This document shows positions 23,789 through 34,348 of a DNA stretch of 64,000 nucleotides, piece by piece. The DNA comes from Mycolicibacterium sp. TUM20985. Lineage in GTDB: Bacteria > Actinomycetota > Actinomycetes > Mycobacteriales > Mycobacteriaceae. Location: NCBI RefSeq assembly GCF_030295745.1, contig NZ_AP027291.1, forward strand, positions 1,364,001 through 1,428,000. The letters are read 5' to 3'. The notes beneath the pieces were generated by a model, which made no database searches, was not told where the DNA came from, and saw only the letters and a list, made by a program, of their open reading frames with translations. The translations under genes were made by a program, and so were the position numbers. Numbering within the stretch: position 1 is the first letter of the stretch; each line of letters begins with the position of its first letter.

Positions 23789-25063
23789 TCAGGCGGCGTC
23801 TTTCCACGCCAACACATCGGCGAAGACGATTTCCACGCTGCTCGACCGGCGGCCCCGCCAGCCGGGGAGTGGCGGAGCGTTGGAGCGGTGGCGTGCGCCG
23901 GTGGGGGTGATGACTTCACAGGTGTGGGTGCCGTCGTCCTCGCGCCGGGTAGTGGCACGCCAGCCGTCGGCCTGTTTGGTGTAGTTGCACGCCTCGCAGG
24001 TGCCGCGCCCATTGGGCTCATTGGTGGGCCCGCGCGCAACGTGATCGACGGTGTGGTCGGTGTGGCGGATCGGGGCATCGCAGTACGGGGTGCGGCAGGT
24101 GTCGTCGCGCACGGCGATGTAGCGAGCCAACCCCTTGGGGAACAACCGGGCCCGGGACTCCATCGCCACCAGTGCGCCCGATCCGGGATGACGGTACAGG
24201 CGGCGCAAAGTGGCCTTCGACCGTTCGTCGCCGGCAGCGTCAGCGGCCAGACGACAGGCGATCGCCGCCGGGATGGGCCCGTATCCAGCCACCCGGGCCG
24301 CCGATTGGTCACCGCCGAGCAGGGTCTCGTCGCTGATGACCAGCTCGACCGCGACCGGCACCGGCACCTCGGCGGGGCGCCCGGTGACCCGTTCGACCAG
24401 GGTGTCGGCCATCACCTGCCCGCGGCCGCGGCCGTCGCCGCAGGTGTCAGCGGCCCGGCGCAGGGCGGCATAGACCGCCACCCCTTGGGGCATCGGCAAC
24501 AGCGCGGTCACGTAGGCCATGTCGTCGGGGGCGGGTCGGCTGGTCACGGTGCGCTCGGATTCCGCGCGCACCGCCCGGTCCACGACGGCATGCGGGTCCA
24601 GCTCGTAGGCGATGGCCTTGGCGTCGGCTTCGATCCGCCGGTCACCCTTGCCGTGCAGGGACGCCTGGTCGGCGCACATCCGGGCGTCGAGGGTGTGCCG
24701 GTCCTCGAGGTCCAGGCACGCCGACTCCCGCACGATCAGCGTGGCCCGCCACTCCGAGAGCGCCCCGGCCGCCAACGCCGCCAAGGTATGGGGCATCTCG
24801 TGCACCAGCGCCCGGGCGAACCCGAGATGTCGGCCACCCCGGTTCGGCGAATCACGCCGCGCCAGGGCGATCTCACTGGCCAGACCCTTACCGCGCTTGG
24901 CCGCTGGCACCCCCGCCGCCGCCTCCCGCGCCCGGCGTGCGACATCGAGCTCGGCGGTGAGTATCGCCTGCTCGGCGGCTGCGGCGGACTTCTCCCGTTC
25001 CAGCTCGGCGATGCGGTCGACCAGCGTGGCCTCAGCGGCGACGGTGGAGCATCCTTCGAACAT
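23789..25063 (-). CDS. HNH endonuclease, DUF222 / 13E12-type
   Basis: N-terminal DUF222 (about residues 1-300) is followed by an HNH nuclease module: CRTPYCDAPIRHTDHTVDHV...GTCEACNYTKQADGW, with the DH pair and the zinc-binding CxxxC/CxxC cysteines present. About 424 residues. Such genes are multi-copy in mycobacterial genomes (REP13E12-related) and are thought to be mobile-element associated. The ATG at 25063 has TATGGT 7 nt upstream; the frame extends further upstream only as antisense to the next gene. I recall none at this site in M. tuberculosis, where PE14 and Rv1215c lie. Confidence 0.85.
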   Translation of the reverse strand: MFEGCSTVAAEATLVDRIAELEREKSAAAAEQAILTAELDVARRAREAAAGVPAAKRGKGLASEIALARRDSPNRGGRHLGFARALVHEMPHTLAALAAGALSEWRATLIVRESACLDLEDRHTLDARMCADQASLHGKGDRRIEADAKAIAYELDPHAVVDRAVRAESERTVTSRPAPDDMAYVTALLPMPQGVAVYAALRRAADTCGDGRGRGQVMADTLVERVTGRPAEVPVPVAVELVISDETLLGGDQSAARVAGYGPIPAAIACRLAADAAGDERSKATLRRLYRHPGSGALVAMESRARLFPKGLARYIAVRDDTCRTPYCDAPIRHTDHTVDHVARGPTNEPNGRGTCEACNYTKQADGWRATTRREDDGTHTCEVITPTGARHRSNAPPLPGWRGRRSSSVEIVFADVLAWKDAA

Positions 25064-25070
25064 ACGTGCG

Positions 25071-25076
25071 ACCATA
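25071..25076 (-). promoter_or_regulatory. -10 hexamer of HNH gene
   Basis: TATGGT on the minus strand, 7 nt before the ATG at 25063. Confidence 0.45.
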
Positions 25077-25098
25077 CGCCGCGGCTCCGACAACTGCG

Positions 25099-25773
25099 TC
25101 ACCAGACGCCAGGCACCAATCGGTAGCGCACCCGGCGGGTGTACTGGTCGTAGCCGGCCAGCTCTGCGGTCAGCATCTTCTCCTCGTCGACGATCCTGGC
25201 CGCCAACGCGCCGAACGCCGGCACCAGCACGACGAAGCCCCACAGGGAGCCCAGCGCCAACGGCGTGCCGAGCATCATGATCAGGGCGCCGACGTACATC
25301 GGGTGGCGCACGACGCCGTACAACCCGGTCGTGACCAGCTCTTGGCCCGCCTCGACGGTGATGGTGGCGGCGGCATAGGCGTTCTGGATGACGACGAACT
25401 GCGACAGGAGCAGGCCGACACCGACCATCACGTCGCCCAGGATGACGACCGACAGGGGCACCGACGACCAGCCGTAGCGATGGTCGAGGGCGCTGAGCAC
25501 CAGCAGGCCGGCGACCGCCAGACCGGTCGCCGCCATCACGATGCGTTGCACCGGGCGGGTCTCCGCCGTCGGGCCCGCCTTCAACCGGCGTTGCAGCGCA
25601 TCCGGATGCTTCAGAGCGAGGTAGGTGGTCGGGATGATCGTCGCCAGCGTGAACACCGCGATGAAGACCCACGCCTGCCAGTAGTCGAAGGTCCAGGCTG
25701 GCAGGAACAGCGCGACGCCAAAGAAGAGGACTCCGAACACCATCGACACGAGGGTTTGACCGATGAGCTTCAT
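25099..25773 (-). CDS. ICMT-like membrane methyltransferase (Rv1216c-like)
   Basis: 224 residues, the length of Rv1216c, with about five membrane segments. The C-terminal signature VVRHPMYVG, then DEEKML and RVRYRLVPGVW, is that of isoprenylcysteine carboxyl methyltransferase/PEMT-type proteins, which use S-adenosylmethionine to methylate lipids or lipidated substrates. The actual substrate is unknown. The ATG at 25773 is 10 nt after the ABC permease stop, so it is the last gene of the raaS-linked cluster. Confidence 0.8.
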   Translation of the reverse strand: MKLIGQTLVSMVFGVLFFGVALFLPAWTFDYWQAWVFIAVFTLATIIPTTYLALKHPDALQRRLKAGPTAETRPVQRIVMAATGLAVAGLLVLSALDHRYGWSSVPLSVVILGDVMVGVGLLLSQFVVIQNAYAAATITVEAGQELVTTGLYGVVRHPMYVGALIMMLGTPLALGSLWGFVVLVPAFGALAARIVDEEKMLTAELAGYDQYTRRVRYRLVPGVW

Positions 25774-25783
25774 GGCCGCCGCC

Positions 25784-27427
25784 TCAGCGCAGATCGCGAC
25801 GACGAAAGGCGATGGCGCCCAGTGCGATCAAGGCGGCGTCGAGTCCAAGGAGCCACCAGAGTGGGGTCGAGTCGACGCGACCGAGGCCGACGTGCGGGAC
25901 ATGTGCGAACGGCTCGAGGTCCAGCAGCCACTGCGGCGAGTTCGACAACGAGCCCAGCAGATACACCGCGATGAACGCAACGAGGACACCCCACGCGGCG
26001 GGTGTGAAGCGGGGGAGGAGCCCGAACAGGGCCACCGTGATGGCGACCAGCAGCCAGACGGCGGGCAGCTGCACGGCGGCCGTTACCAGTACGACCGCGA
26101 GCTTGCCCGTGACGTCGCCTGCGGCTGCGCCGTAGGTCAGTCCGGCCACCAGGCCGGCAAGCAGCATCGCGAAGGCCGTGCCACCGATGGCGAACGCCAG
26201 ATGACTTGCCAGCCAACGACTTCGACTGACCGCACCGGCAAGTAGCGTCTCGGCCCGTTGGCTCGTCTCCTCCTGGAAGAGTCGCAGCGTCAACGAGATG
26301 GCGAACGCCGCCGCCACCATGCCCAACATCCCGAAGGCAATCGCGATGAAGGCCTGCTCCAGCTGATCGGTACCGCCCAGCCTCGCCACCATGTCCAGGG
26401 CCGACTGGCTGTCGCCGATCTGACCTCCGACACCGTTGACCACGCTGCCGATCAGCAGGCCGTAGAGACTCAGGCCCACCGTCCAGAGCAGCAGCGAACC
26501 ACGGTCCAGCCGCCACGCCAACGTCATCACCCCGCGCAGCGTCGATCCGGCCCGCGGCGCACCCGGGCGCTCGGCGAACATGCCTGCCCCGACGTCGCGG
26601 CGGGCCAACAACCGATAGGCGACGACGAGCAGGACCGCCGTCAAGGCGACGTGCAGCAGCACTACCCAGAACCTGTCGCCAGCGTACGGTCGCACCTGCA
26701 GCGACCACCCCAACGGTGACGACCACGACAGAAGCTCGGCTCTCGAGCCGGCATCCCCGACGGCACGCAGCGTGAATGCCGTTGCCAGCGCACCGAATGC
26801 GGCACCGCGGGCGAATCGCGCGCTGGGCGACAGCTGAGCGGTCACGGCGGCGACTGCGGTGAACACCAGGCCCGTGCCCGCCAGTGCGAGACCGAACGCC
26901 AATGATCCAGAGGCTGGCACGTCCAGAGGGAGCAGGCTGGCGGTGCCGATGAGTCCGGTTGCGATCGACGCACCACCGGCGAGCAGTATCGCCGCAGTCA
27001 GGCTGGCATAGCGGCCGACCGCCGTCGAGTCGATCAGCTCCGTGCGACCGGATTCCTCGTCGGCCCTGGTGTGCCGGATGACGGTCAGGATCACGGCCAC
27101 GGCGATCAGCACGTGGAACATGCCGGCCTTCCAGATGCCAGTGGCGCCGAGACTGTCGCCGTAGACATTTCCGTACAGCGCGCGCTGGGCGGGGCTGGCC
27201 ATGATCGTCGCGGCGAACGACGCCCGGTCCGCCTCGGTGGGATAGACGGCGGCGATGCTGCCGACGTACACCGTTCCCAGCGGGATGGACAGCAGCAGCA
27301 CCCACGCGGGGAGGACGATTCGGTCTCGCCTGAGGTCGAGGCGAAGCAGCCCAACGGTTCCCGACAAGACGGAGCCGCGTGGCGGAGCCTGGTGCGCGGG
27401 GTGGCGGGGGCGGTCCAGAACGGTCAT
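25784..27427 (-). CDS. ABC exporter permease (Rv1217c-like)
   Basis: 547 residues with about twelve hydrophobic segments, consistent with two fused ABC-2-type permease halves. With the adjacent ATPase it forms the multidrug exporter that in M. tuberculosis (Rv1217c-Rv1218c) is repressed by RaaS. The ATG at 27427 ([10 protein letters not shown]) overlaps the ATPase stop by 4 nt; the long upstream frame to 27820 is antisense-like and rejected. Confidence 0.88.
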   Translation of the reverse strand: MTVLDRPRHPAHQAPPRGSVLSGTVGLLRLDLRRDRIVLPAWVLLLSIPLGTVYVGSIAAVYPTEADRASFAATIMASPAQRALYGNVYGDSLGATGIWKAGMFHVLIAVAVILTVIRHTRADEESGRTELIDSTAVGRYASLTAAILLAGGASIATGLIGTASLLPLDVPASGSLAFGLALAGTGLVFTAVAAVTAQLSPSARFARGAAFGALATAFTLRAVGDAGSRAELLSWSSPLGWSLQVRPYAGDRFWVVLLHVALTAVLLVVAYRLLARRDVGAGMFAERPGAPRAGSTLRGVMTLAWRLDRGSLLLWTVGLSLYGLLIGSVVNGVGGQIGDSQSALDMVARLGGTDQLEQAFIAIAFGMLGMVAAAFAISLTLRLFQEETSQRAETLLAGAVSRSRWLASHLAFAIGGTAFAMLLAGLVAGLTYGAAAGDVTGKLAVVLVTAAVQLPAVWLLVAITVALFGLLPRFTPAAWGVLVAFIAVYLLGSLSNSPQWLLDLEPFAHVPHVGLGRVDSTPLWWLLGLDAALIALGAIAFRRRDLR

Positions 27428-28350
27428 GCCGTCACCCGCGCAGTGGGTTCGCCGACGTCGTAGTGGCGGAGGAACAGGTCCTCCAGGGTGGGCGGTTGGC
27501 TGACCAGACTTCGGACACCGGCGTCGCCGAGTGCCTTGATGACCTCGCCCAGGCTCTCGCCGTCGACCTGCGCACGCAGGGTATGGCCCTCGAGGCTGAC
27601 GTCCGCGACACCCCGGATCCTGGTGAGATCGCCTGGATCGCCGATCATCTCGGCCTTGATCGACGTGCGGGACAGATGGCGCATGGACTCCAGCGTTCCG
27701 CTCTCGACGGTCCGACCCGCGCGGATGATGGTCACCCGCTGGCACAGCGCCTCCGTCTCGGCCAGGATGTGACTTGACAGCAGCACCGTGGCGCCACGCT
27801 CGCGGGCCTCGGTGACGCACTGCTGGAAGACGTTCTCCATCAACGGGTCCAGGCCACTACTTGGCTCGTCGAGCAGCAACAACCTGGCATGTGAGGCGAA
27901 TGCCGAGACGAGGGAGACCTTCTGGCGGTTGCCCTTCGAGTAGGTACGGGTCTTCTTCGCCGGGTCGAGGTCGAACCGCTCGATCAATTGCGCCCGGCGC
28001 TTCTCGTCGATACCACCTCGCATGCGGCCCAACAGGTCGATGGTCTCACCGCCGGTGAGCGACGGCCACAGGGTGACATCGCCAGGTACGTAGGCGATCT
28101 GGCGGTGCAGTGCGACGGCGTCGGCCCACGGGTCGCCGCCGAGCAGCCGGACGGTACCGGCATCTGCGCGCACCAGTCCGAGCAGGACGCGGATGGTCGT
28201 CGACTTGCCCGCTCCGTTGGGGCCCAGGAAGCCGTGCACCTCGCCCTCGGTCACCGTCAAATCCAACCCGTCGAGTGCCCGCACCGAGCCGAAGTCCTTG
28301 GTCAGGCCGTGGACTTCGATCGCTGGTGTACCTCCGTGATTGGTCGTCAT
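27424..28350 (-). CDS. ABC exporter ATP-binding protein (Rv1218c-like)
   Basis: DrrA/CcmA-type ATPase: Walker [10 protein letters not shown] (about 44), a signature that reads YSKGNRQKV instead of LSGGQ as in related exporters, Walker [13 protein letters not shown] and the H-loop SSHILAE. 308 residues. It pairs with the permease through a 4-nt overlap and follows the TetR gene by 3 nt, so the regulator and pump are one operon. Confidence 0.9.
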   Translation of the reverse strand: MTTNHGGTPAIEVHGLTKDFGSVRALDGLDLTVTEGEVHGFLGPNGAGKSTTIRVLLGLVRADAGTVRLLGGDPWADAVALHRQIAYVPGDVTLWPSLTGGETIDLLGRMRGGIDEKRRAQLIERFDLDPAKKTRTYSKGNRQKVSLVSAFASHARLLLLDEPSSGLDPLMENVFQQCVTEARERGATVLLSSHILAETEALCQRVTIIRAGRTVESGTLESMRHLSRTSIKAEMIGDPGDLTRIRGVADVSLEGHTLRAQVDGESLGEVIKALGDAGVRSLVSQPPTLEDLFLRHYDVGEPTARVTA

Positions 28351-28353
28351 CGA

Positions 28354-29007
28354 TCACTCCTCCGTGGACGTAGCGATGGGGATGTCGTGAGCCCGTTGCG
28401 CCGTGAACGCGTCGTACATCGTCGAATCGGTCATCAGGCCGTGGGTGTAGAGCTCGAGGGCGGGAAGCACCATCTCCTGGGCGTAGTCGTGCAATACGGC
28501 CCGGATGTCGGTGGGTGTGTCGTGCATCTGCAGGTACAGCAGGAACCCGCCGCCGCCGGTCAACGCCAGGAACTTCGCCCTACCCCCGGGATCCCGGCTG
28601 GCCTTGACGGTGCCAGCCCGCACCCCCTCCTCGATGTACTGCTCTGTGTTGTCGATCATGTTGTGCCACAGAGTGTTTGCGAGTTCGCCACCGGACAGCA
28701 TGCTGCGGACCAGGTAGGCCATCGCCGGGGCGAACGACTCGATCTCCGCCATTTGGGCGAACCACGAGGTGGGATCCGATGACGTGATGGTCTCGCTCTT
28801 GGCGGAGCGGATCGACTCGGCCACGAACTCGTCGCAGGCCAGGCGCAGGCCATCCTTCGAGCCGAAGTGGTGGATCACCAGCGCGGGGCTCACACCGGCG
28901 GCCTTGGCGATGCCGCGCAGGCCGACCTCGAACCCGTGCTCACCGAACTGCTGGATCGCGGCGTCGCGAATGCGGGCGGTGGCCGTCAGGTCATCGACTG
29001 AACGCAT
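28354..29007 (-). CDS. raaS: TetR-family repressor RaaS
   Basis: N-terminal helix-turn-helix of TetR type (IRDAAIQQFGEHGFEVGLRGIAKAAGVSPALVIHHFGSKDGL), then a helical ligand domain. It is very close to M. tuberculosis Rv1219c, the repressor of the adjacent pump reported to respond to long-chain acyl-CoA. 217 residues from the ATG at 29007; an ATG at 29014-29016 lies inside the operator and is less likely. The gene probably represses itself, because its operator covers its own -10 box. Confidence 0.9.
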   Translation of the reverse strand: MRSVDDLTATARIRDAAIQQFGEHGFEVGLRGIAKAAGVSPALVIHHFGSKDGLRLACDEFVAESIRSAKSETITSSDPTSWFAQMAEIESFAPAMAYLVRSMLSGGELANTLWHNMIDNTEQYIEEGVRAGTVKASRDPGGRAKFLALTGGGGFLLYLQMHDTPTDIRAVLHDYAQEMVLPALELYTHGLMTDSTMYDAFTAQRAHDIPIATSTEE

Positions 29008-29023
29008 GTTTAGCATGCTAAAC
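29008..29023. promoter_or_regulatory. RaaS operator overlapping leaderless promoter
   Basis: A perfect 16-bp palindrome, GTTTAGCATGCTAAAC, abuts the raaS ATG. On the minus strand it contains TAGCAT 7 nt before the start, so the -10 lies inside the operator. Outer GAAC/GTTC bases (28999-29002 and 29027-29030) extend the dyad imperfectly. Confidence 0.75.
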
Positions 29024-29080
29024 GCGTGTTCAGCGAGAGGTCAAGCGTTTTGCGCGAGAGGGGCCGGAAGGGGTGTGGGG

Positions 29081-29749
29081 TCAGTCGCGGGCAGCGGCCA
29101 GCAAGCCGTCGCCAAGCGGTATCAGAACCGGTGTCAGCCGTTCGTCCTCGGCAATGATTCGAGCGGCCTCGCGGACCGCGACGACGTCCCGGTCGCCGGC
29201 GCTTGCATCACCGGCCCGGCCACCCAGGGCGGCGCGATGAATCACGATCGCACCACCGGAGCGAAGCAGACGCACCCCTTCGGCAACGAACTGCGGCTGG
29301 TCGGCCGGGTCGGCGTCGATGAAGACGAGGTCGTAGGACTCGTCTGCGAGCCGCGTCAGCACGTCCTGAGCTCGCCCGCTGATCAGGCGGGTGCGGGAGG
29401 GGCCGATACCCGCCTCGGTGAACGCCTGTTTGGCCAGCCGCTGATGCTCGGGTTCGACGTCGATCGTGGTCAACACCCCGTCGTCGCGCATACCCGACAG
29501 CAACCACAGCCCGCTGACGCCCACGCCGGTGCCGACCTCGACGACGGCCTTGGCGCGCGCGACCTTCGCCAACACGCTCAGCATCGCGCCCACGGCAGGG
29601 GTCACGGCCCCGGCGCCGCTGTCGTCCGCACGTTCCCTGGCGGCAGCAGTCAGCGCATCCTCGGAGATCGAGTTCTCGGCGTGGGCGACGAGCGCCTCCG
29701 CGCGGCTTGGCCGGGAATCCGGGCTGCCGGAATCGTCACTGCTGGCCAT
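29081..29749 (-). CDS. SAM-dependent O-methyltransferase (Rv1220c-like)
   Basis: Class I methyltransferase with the SAM-binding loop [14 protein letters not shown] (about 70-83), TIDVEPEHQ for ribose binding and [11 protein letters not shown], where catechol-OMT-like enzymes coordinate a metal. 222 residues, similar to the M. tuberculosis protein. The substrate is unknown. A TACGGT hexamer lies 6 nt before the ATG at 29749, so it has its own promoter, divergent from sigE. Confidence 0.88.
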   Translation of the reverse strand: MASSDDSGSPDSRPSRAEALVAHAENSISEDALTAAARERADDSGAGAVTPAVGAMLSVLAKVARAKAVVEVGTGVGVSGLWLLSGMRDDGVLTTIDVEPEHQRLAKQAFTEAGIGPSRTRLISGRAQDVLTRLADESYDLVFIDADPADQPQFVAEGVRLLRSGGAIVIHRAALGGRAGDASAGDRDVVAVREAARIIAEDERLTPVLIPLGDGLLAAARD

Positions 29750-29755
29750 TCCCTC

Positions 29756-29761
29756 ACCGTA
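29756..29761 (-). promoter_or_regulatory. -10 hexamer of methyltransferase gene
   Basis: TACGGT on the minus strand followed by 6 nt and the ATG. Confidence 0.45.
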
Positions 29762-29865
29762 GAGCGAACGCCGAGTAGCCCGCTCTTCGACACGCCCGCG
29801 GCCGTTCGTCGGATTCGGGGCAAAAGCCGATCGTTTGCGCAGTTCGCACGGTAGGTCAGCAACAT

Positions 29866-29885
29866 TCTCAGGAAAAGTTCAGTTT
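29866..29885 (+). promoter_or_regulatory. Possible MprA-type direct repeat upstream of sigE
   Basis: TCTCAGGA (29866) and GTTCAGTT (29877) are spaced 11 bp apart, about 30 bp before the sigE start, resembling the paired 8-bp repeats bound by MprA, a known sigE regulator. Assigned by pattern memory only. Confidence 0.3.
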
Positions 29886-29911
29886 GCTCATATGCGGACC
29901 TCACCAGGGTC

Positions 29912-30697
29912 GTGGACGGTAAGCGCATGGCATATGGCGGAAGCTGGGAACCCGGGAATATCCACGGTGGCGATTCAGTTTCCGCGAGTGTGGAACGGGG
30001 AATCACCCCCGCAGTCCGCGCAATCGATCTGGAGGATCCGACGACCACCACGAGCACGTCACCCGTCTTCATGGCGCACTTCGAGCATGCCGGCGACGGT
30101 GACTGGGTGCAGCCCTCGGAGGAACTGTCCGGCACAGCGGTCTTCGACGCCACGGGCGACAAGTCCTCCATGCCCTCGTGGGACGAACTGGTCCGTCAGC
30201 ACGCTGACCGCGTGTATCGCCTGGCCTACCGGCTTTCGGGCAACCAGCACGACGCCGAGGATCTCACGCAGGAGACCTTCATCCGGGTCTTCCGGTCGGT
30301 GCAGAACTACCAGCCCGGCACGTTCGAGGGCTGGCTTCATCGCATCACGACCAACCTGTTCCTGGACATGGTCCGGCGTCGCAGCCGCATCCGCATGGAG
30401 GCACTCCCGGAGGATTACGACCGCGTTCCCGCTGAGGACCCGAATCCCGAGCAGATCTATCACGACGCCCGACTGGGTCCTGACTTGCAGGCGGCATTGG
30501 ACTCGCTGCCCCCGGAGTTCCGGGCCGCGGTCGTGCTGTGCGATATCGAGGGCCTGTCGTACGAGGAGATCGGCGCCACCCTGGGCGTGAAGCTGGGCAC
30601 CGTGCGCAGCCGCATCCACCGTGGCAGGCAGGCGCTGCGCGAATATCTGGCAAATCACCCGGATGCCTATGCGGAGGGCACGGCAAGAACCGCCTGA
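29912..30697 (+). CDS. sigE: ECF sigma factor SigE
   Basis: Extracytoplasmic-function sigma factor for envelope and oxidative stress. From [20 protein letters not shown] on, the sequence is nearly identical to M. tuberculosis SigE: region 2 ([19 protein letters not shown]) and region 4 ([20 protein letters not shown]). The ~85-residue N-terminal extension is variable, as in other mycobacteria. The start is uncertain: GTG 29912 or ATG 29927, and internal starts are known to be used in M. tuberculosis. Followed by its anti-sigma factor gene. Confidence 0.92.
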   Translation: MDGKRMAYGGSWEPGNIHGGDSVSASVERGITPAVRAIDLEDPTTTTSTSPVFMAHFEHAGDGDWVQPSEELSGTAVFDATGDKSSMPSWDELVRQHADRVYRLAYRLSGNQHDAEDLTQETFIRVFRSVQNYQPGTFEGWLHRITTNLFLDMVRRRSRIRMEALPEDYDRVPAEDPNPEQIYHDARLGPDLQAALDSLPPEFRAAVVLCDIEGLSYEEIGATLGVKLGTVRSRIHRGRQALREYLANHPDAYAEGTARTA

Positions 30698-30808
30698 TTC
30701 GGTGTCTGCGACCGGTGGGTGTCCAAACCCGCCCGCCGCGCTACATTCGAACCGGGGAAGCGTTGTCGTGGTGCACTGGACGCGATGAGTCTGGAGAGGA
30801 GCAGGTCG

Positions 30809-31204
30809 ATGCCCGATCCGGGAGACGTGTTCCGTCGTGCGTTCTCTTGGCTACCCGCTCATTTCGCCTCACAGAGTGACCACCCCGTCGGCCCTCGCCA
30901 GTTCGGGTCCACCGAGCACCTCTCCACGGAGGCCATCGCCGCGTTCGTCGACGGTGAGCTGCGGATGACCGCCCACCTGAGGGCGGCGCACCACATGTCG
31001 CAGTGTCCGCAGTGCTCCGCCGAGGTCGACGCCCAGGGGCAAGCGCGCACGGCGTTGCGCGACTCCTGCCCGGTCGTCATCCCGACCTCGTTGCTCGGGG
31101 CATTGTCCGACATTCCGCACCGGGCGCCATCGGACCCGGCGGTACCCGAGGTGGCACCCCAGCTCGCCGCTGACGCGCCGCGCTCCCGACGCAAACGCCG
31201 GTAG
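30809..31204 (+). CDS. rseA: Anti-sigma-E factor RseA (zinc anti-sigma)
   Basis: Binds and inhibits SigE. Contains the ZAS motif H-x3-C-x2-C (His62, Cys66, Cys69 in HMSQCPQC) and the conserved DVFRRAFSWLPAHFASQSD N-terminus of Rv1222. It has 131 residues, shorter than the M. tuberculosis form because the C-terminal Gly-rich tail is replaced by a short basic one (RSRRKRR). GAGGAG with 8 nt spacing supports ATG 30809. No membrane segment, so cytosolic. Confidence 0.9.
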   Translation: MPDPGDVFRRAFSWLPAHFASQSDHPVGPRQFGSTEHLSTEAIAAFVDGELRMTAHLRAAHHMSQCPQCSAEVDAQGQARTALRDSCPVVIPTSLLGALSDIPHRAPSDPAVPEVAPQLAADAPRSRRKRR

Positions 31205-31268
31205 GGTAAATGTCGGGCCAGAGAACATGGCGTGCGCCGGTGACGGCGTCTGCTCAGACGGAGAGTGA

Positions 31269-32777
<1,509 letters not shown>

Positions 32778-32780
32778 TCG

Positions 32781-33182
32781 ATGTTCGGCAACGTCGGCTG
32801 GGGCGAGATGCTGGTGCTCGTCGTCGCCGGCCTGGTCATCCTCGGCCCCGAGCGGCTTCCCGGCGCCATCCGGTGGACGACCAGCACGTTGCGTCAGGTC
32901 CGGGAGTACCTCAGCGGCGCGACCAGCCAACTGCGCCAGGATCTGGGGCCAGAGTTCGAGGACCTACGGCAACCGCTGAGCGAACTGCAGAAGCTGCGCG
33001 GCATGACGCCCCGCGCCGCTCTGACGAAGCATCTGCTCGACGGTGACGACTCGTTCCTGACCGGGAACTTCGACAAGCCGGTCAAGCCGGTATCGGGCAA
33101 CCAGCCGCAACCCCAGCCGCCGACGCCTGCGGTCGAGCCGCGTACGCCAGGGGTCACCCCGTTCGACAGCGACGCGACCTAA
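32781..33182 (+). CDS. tatB: Sec-independent (Tat) translocase subunit TatB
   Basis: N-terminal membrane helix with [27 protein letters not shown], the TatA/B hallmark (Gly-Pro hinge), then an amphipathic helix and a Pro/Gln-rich tail. 133 residues; M. tuberculosis Rv1224 is similar. Works with TatA and TatC, encoded elsewhere, to export folded proteins. The stop overlaps the convergent mrp stop by 4 nt. Confidence 0.92.
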   Translation: MFGNVGWGEMLVLVVAGLVILGPERLPGAIRWTTSTLRQVREYLSGATSQLRQDLGPEFEDLRQPLSELQKLRGMTPRAALTKHLLDGDDSFLTGNFDKPVKPVSGNQPQPQPPTPAVEPRTPGVTPFDSDAT

Positions 33183-34324
33183 CGGCCGACGGGGTTCAGA
33201 CCCAGCGACATGCCCGCGAGGCTGCGCTTGCGCGTCGTGAGCGCGTCGGCGATGGACCGCAACTCCTTCGCGGCCACCGAGTCCGGAGCGCTGAGGACCA
33301 GTGGAACGCCCGAGTCGCCCGCGGCGACCAGCGCGGGATCCAACGGCACCTGACCGAGCAGGGGCACGTCGGCTCCCATCAACCGGGTCAGGCTCTCGGC
33401 CACCTGCTTGCCGCCGCCCTCCCCGAACAGGTTCATCACGGTGCCGTCGGGAAGCGTCAGACCGGCCATGTTCTCGACCACGCCGACGATGCGCTGGCGG
33501 GTCTGCAGGGCGATGGCGCCGGCGCGCTCGGCAACCTCGGCGGCGGCCAACTGCGGTGTCGTCACCACCAAGATCTCGGCGCCGGGAATGAGCTGGGACA
33601 CTGAGATGGCGATGTCACCGGTACCCGGCGGGAGGTCGAGCAACAGCACGTCGAGGTCACCCCAGTACACGTCGGCCAGGAACTGCTGCAGCGCCCGGTG
33701 CAGCATGGGTCCGCGCCACACCACGGGGGTATTGCCCTGGGTGAACATCGCGATCGAGATGACCTTCACCTCGTGGGCGATGGGCGGCAAGATCATCGAG
33801 TCGACCTGGGTGGGCCGGTCCGTGGTGCCCATCATGCGGGGCACCGAGTGCCCGTAGATGTCGGCATCCAGGACGCCGACCGAGAGGCCGCGCGCGGCCA
33901 ACGCCGCCGCGAGATTGACCGTGACACTGGACTTGCCGACGCCGCCCTTGCCGGACGCCACCGCGTACACCCTGGTCAGGGAGCCGGGCTGGGCGAAGGG
34001 GATGACCGGCTCACGCGAATCGCCACGCAACAGCGTGCGCAACGCGGTGCGCTGCTCGTCGTTCATCACGTCGAGGGTGACCTTGACGGCACCGGTCCCC
34101 GGTACGTCGACGACGGCCTGCTTGACGCGATCGGAGATCTCGGTCTTCTTCGGGCACGCCGACGTGGTCAGGTAGATCTCGACATGGACGGCGCTGTCGG
34201 CGGGGTCGATCGAGACGTCCTTGACCATGCCGATCTCGGTGATCGGGCGGCGCAGTTCGGGGTCGATGACCTTGGACAGCGCCGATCGAACGGCCGCTTC
34301 CAGGGCCTCAGCATCAGTGGACAT
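33179..34324 (-). CDS. mrp: Mrp/NBP35-family iron-sulfur carrier ATPase
   Basis: Deviant Walker A P-loop GKGGVGKSS (about residue 125) after an N-terminal MIP18/DUF59 domain (5-90, [16 protein letters not shown]). Thought to carry Fe-S clusters. The usual C-terminal CPxC motif is absent here: [10 protein letters not shown] replaces it, as in M. tuberculosis Rv1229c, so cluster binding must differ. 381 residues from the ATG at 34324; a GTG one codon earlier is possible. TACACT lies 8 nt upstream of the ATG. Confidence 0.9.
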   Translation of the reverse strand: MSTDAEALEAAVRSALSKVIDPELRRPITEIGMVKDVSIDPADSAVHVEIYLTTSACPKKTEISDRVKQAVVDVPGTGAVKVTLDVMNDEQRTALRTLLRGDSREPVIPFAQPGSLTRVYAVASGKGGVGKSSVTVNLAAALAARGLSVGVLDADIYGHSVPRMMGTTDRPTQVDSMILPPIAHEVKVISIAMFTQGNTPVVWRGPMLHRALQQFLADVYWGDLDVLLLDLPPGTGDIAISVSQLIPGAEILVVTTPQLAAAEVAERAGAIALQTRQRIVGVVENMAGLTLPDGTVMNLFGEGGGKQVAESLTRLMGADVPLLGQVPLDPALVAAGDSGVPLVLSAPDSVAAKELRSIADALTTRKRSLAGMSLGLNPVGR

Positions 34325-34348
34325 CACCCGCGAGTGTAGGCGCTGTCG

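Noticed and set aside
25079..25672. N-terminal extension of the HNH gene to 627 codons
   Set aside because: Antisense to the ICMT-like gene; the leaderless start at 25063 fits DUF222 proteins.
27424..27432. Possible frameshift at the ATPase-permease junction
   Set aside because: It is an ordinary ATGA stop/start overlap, seen repeatedly in this window.
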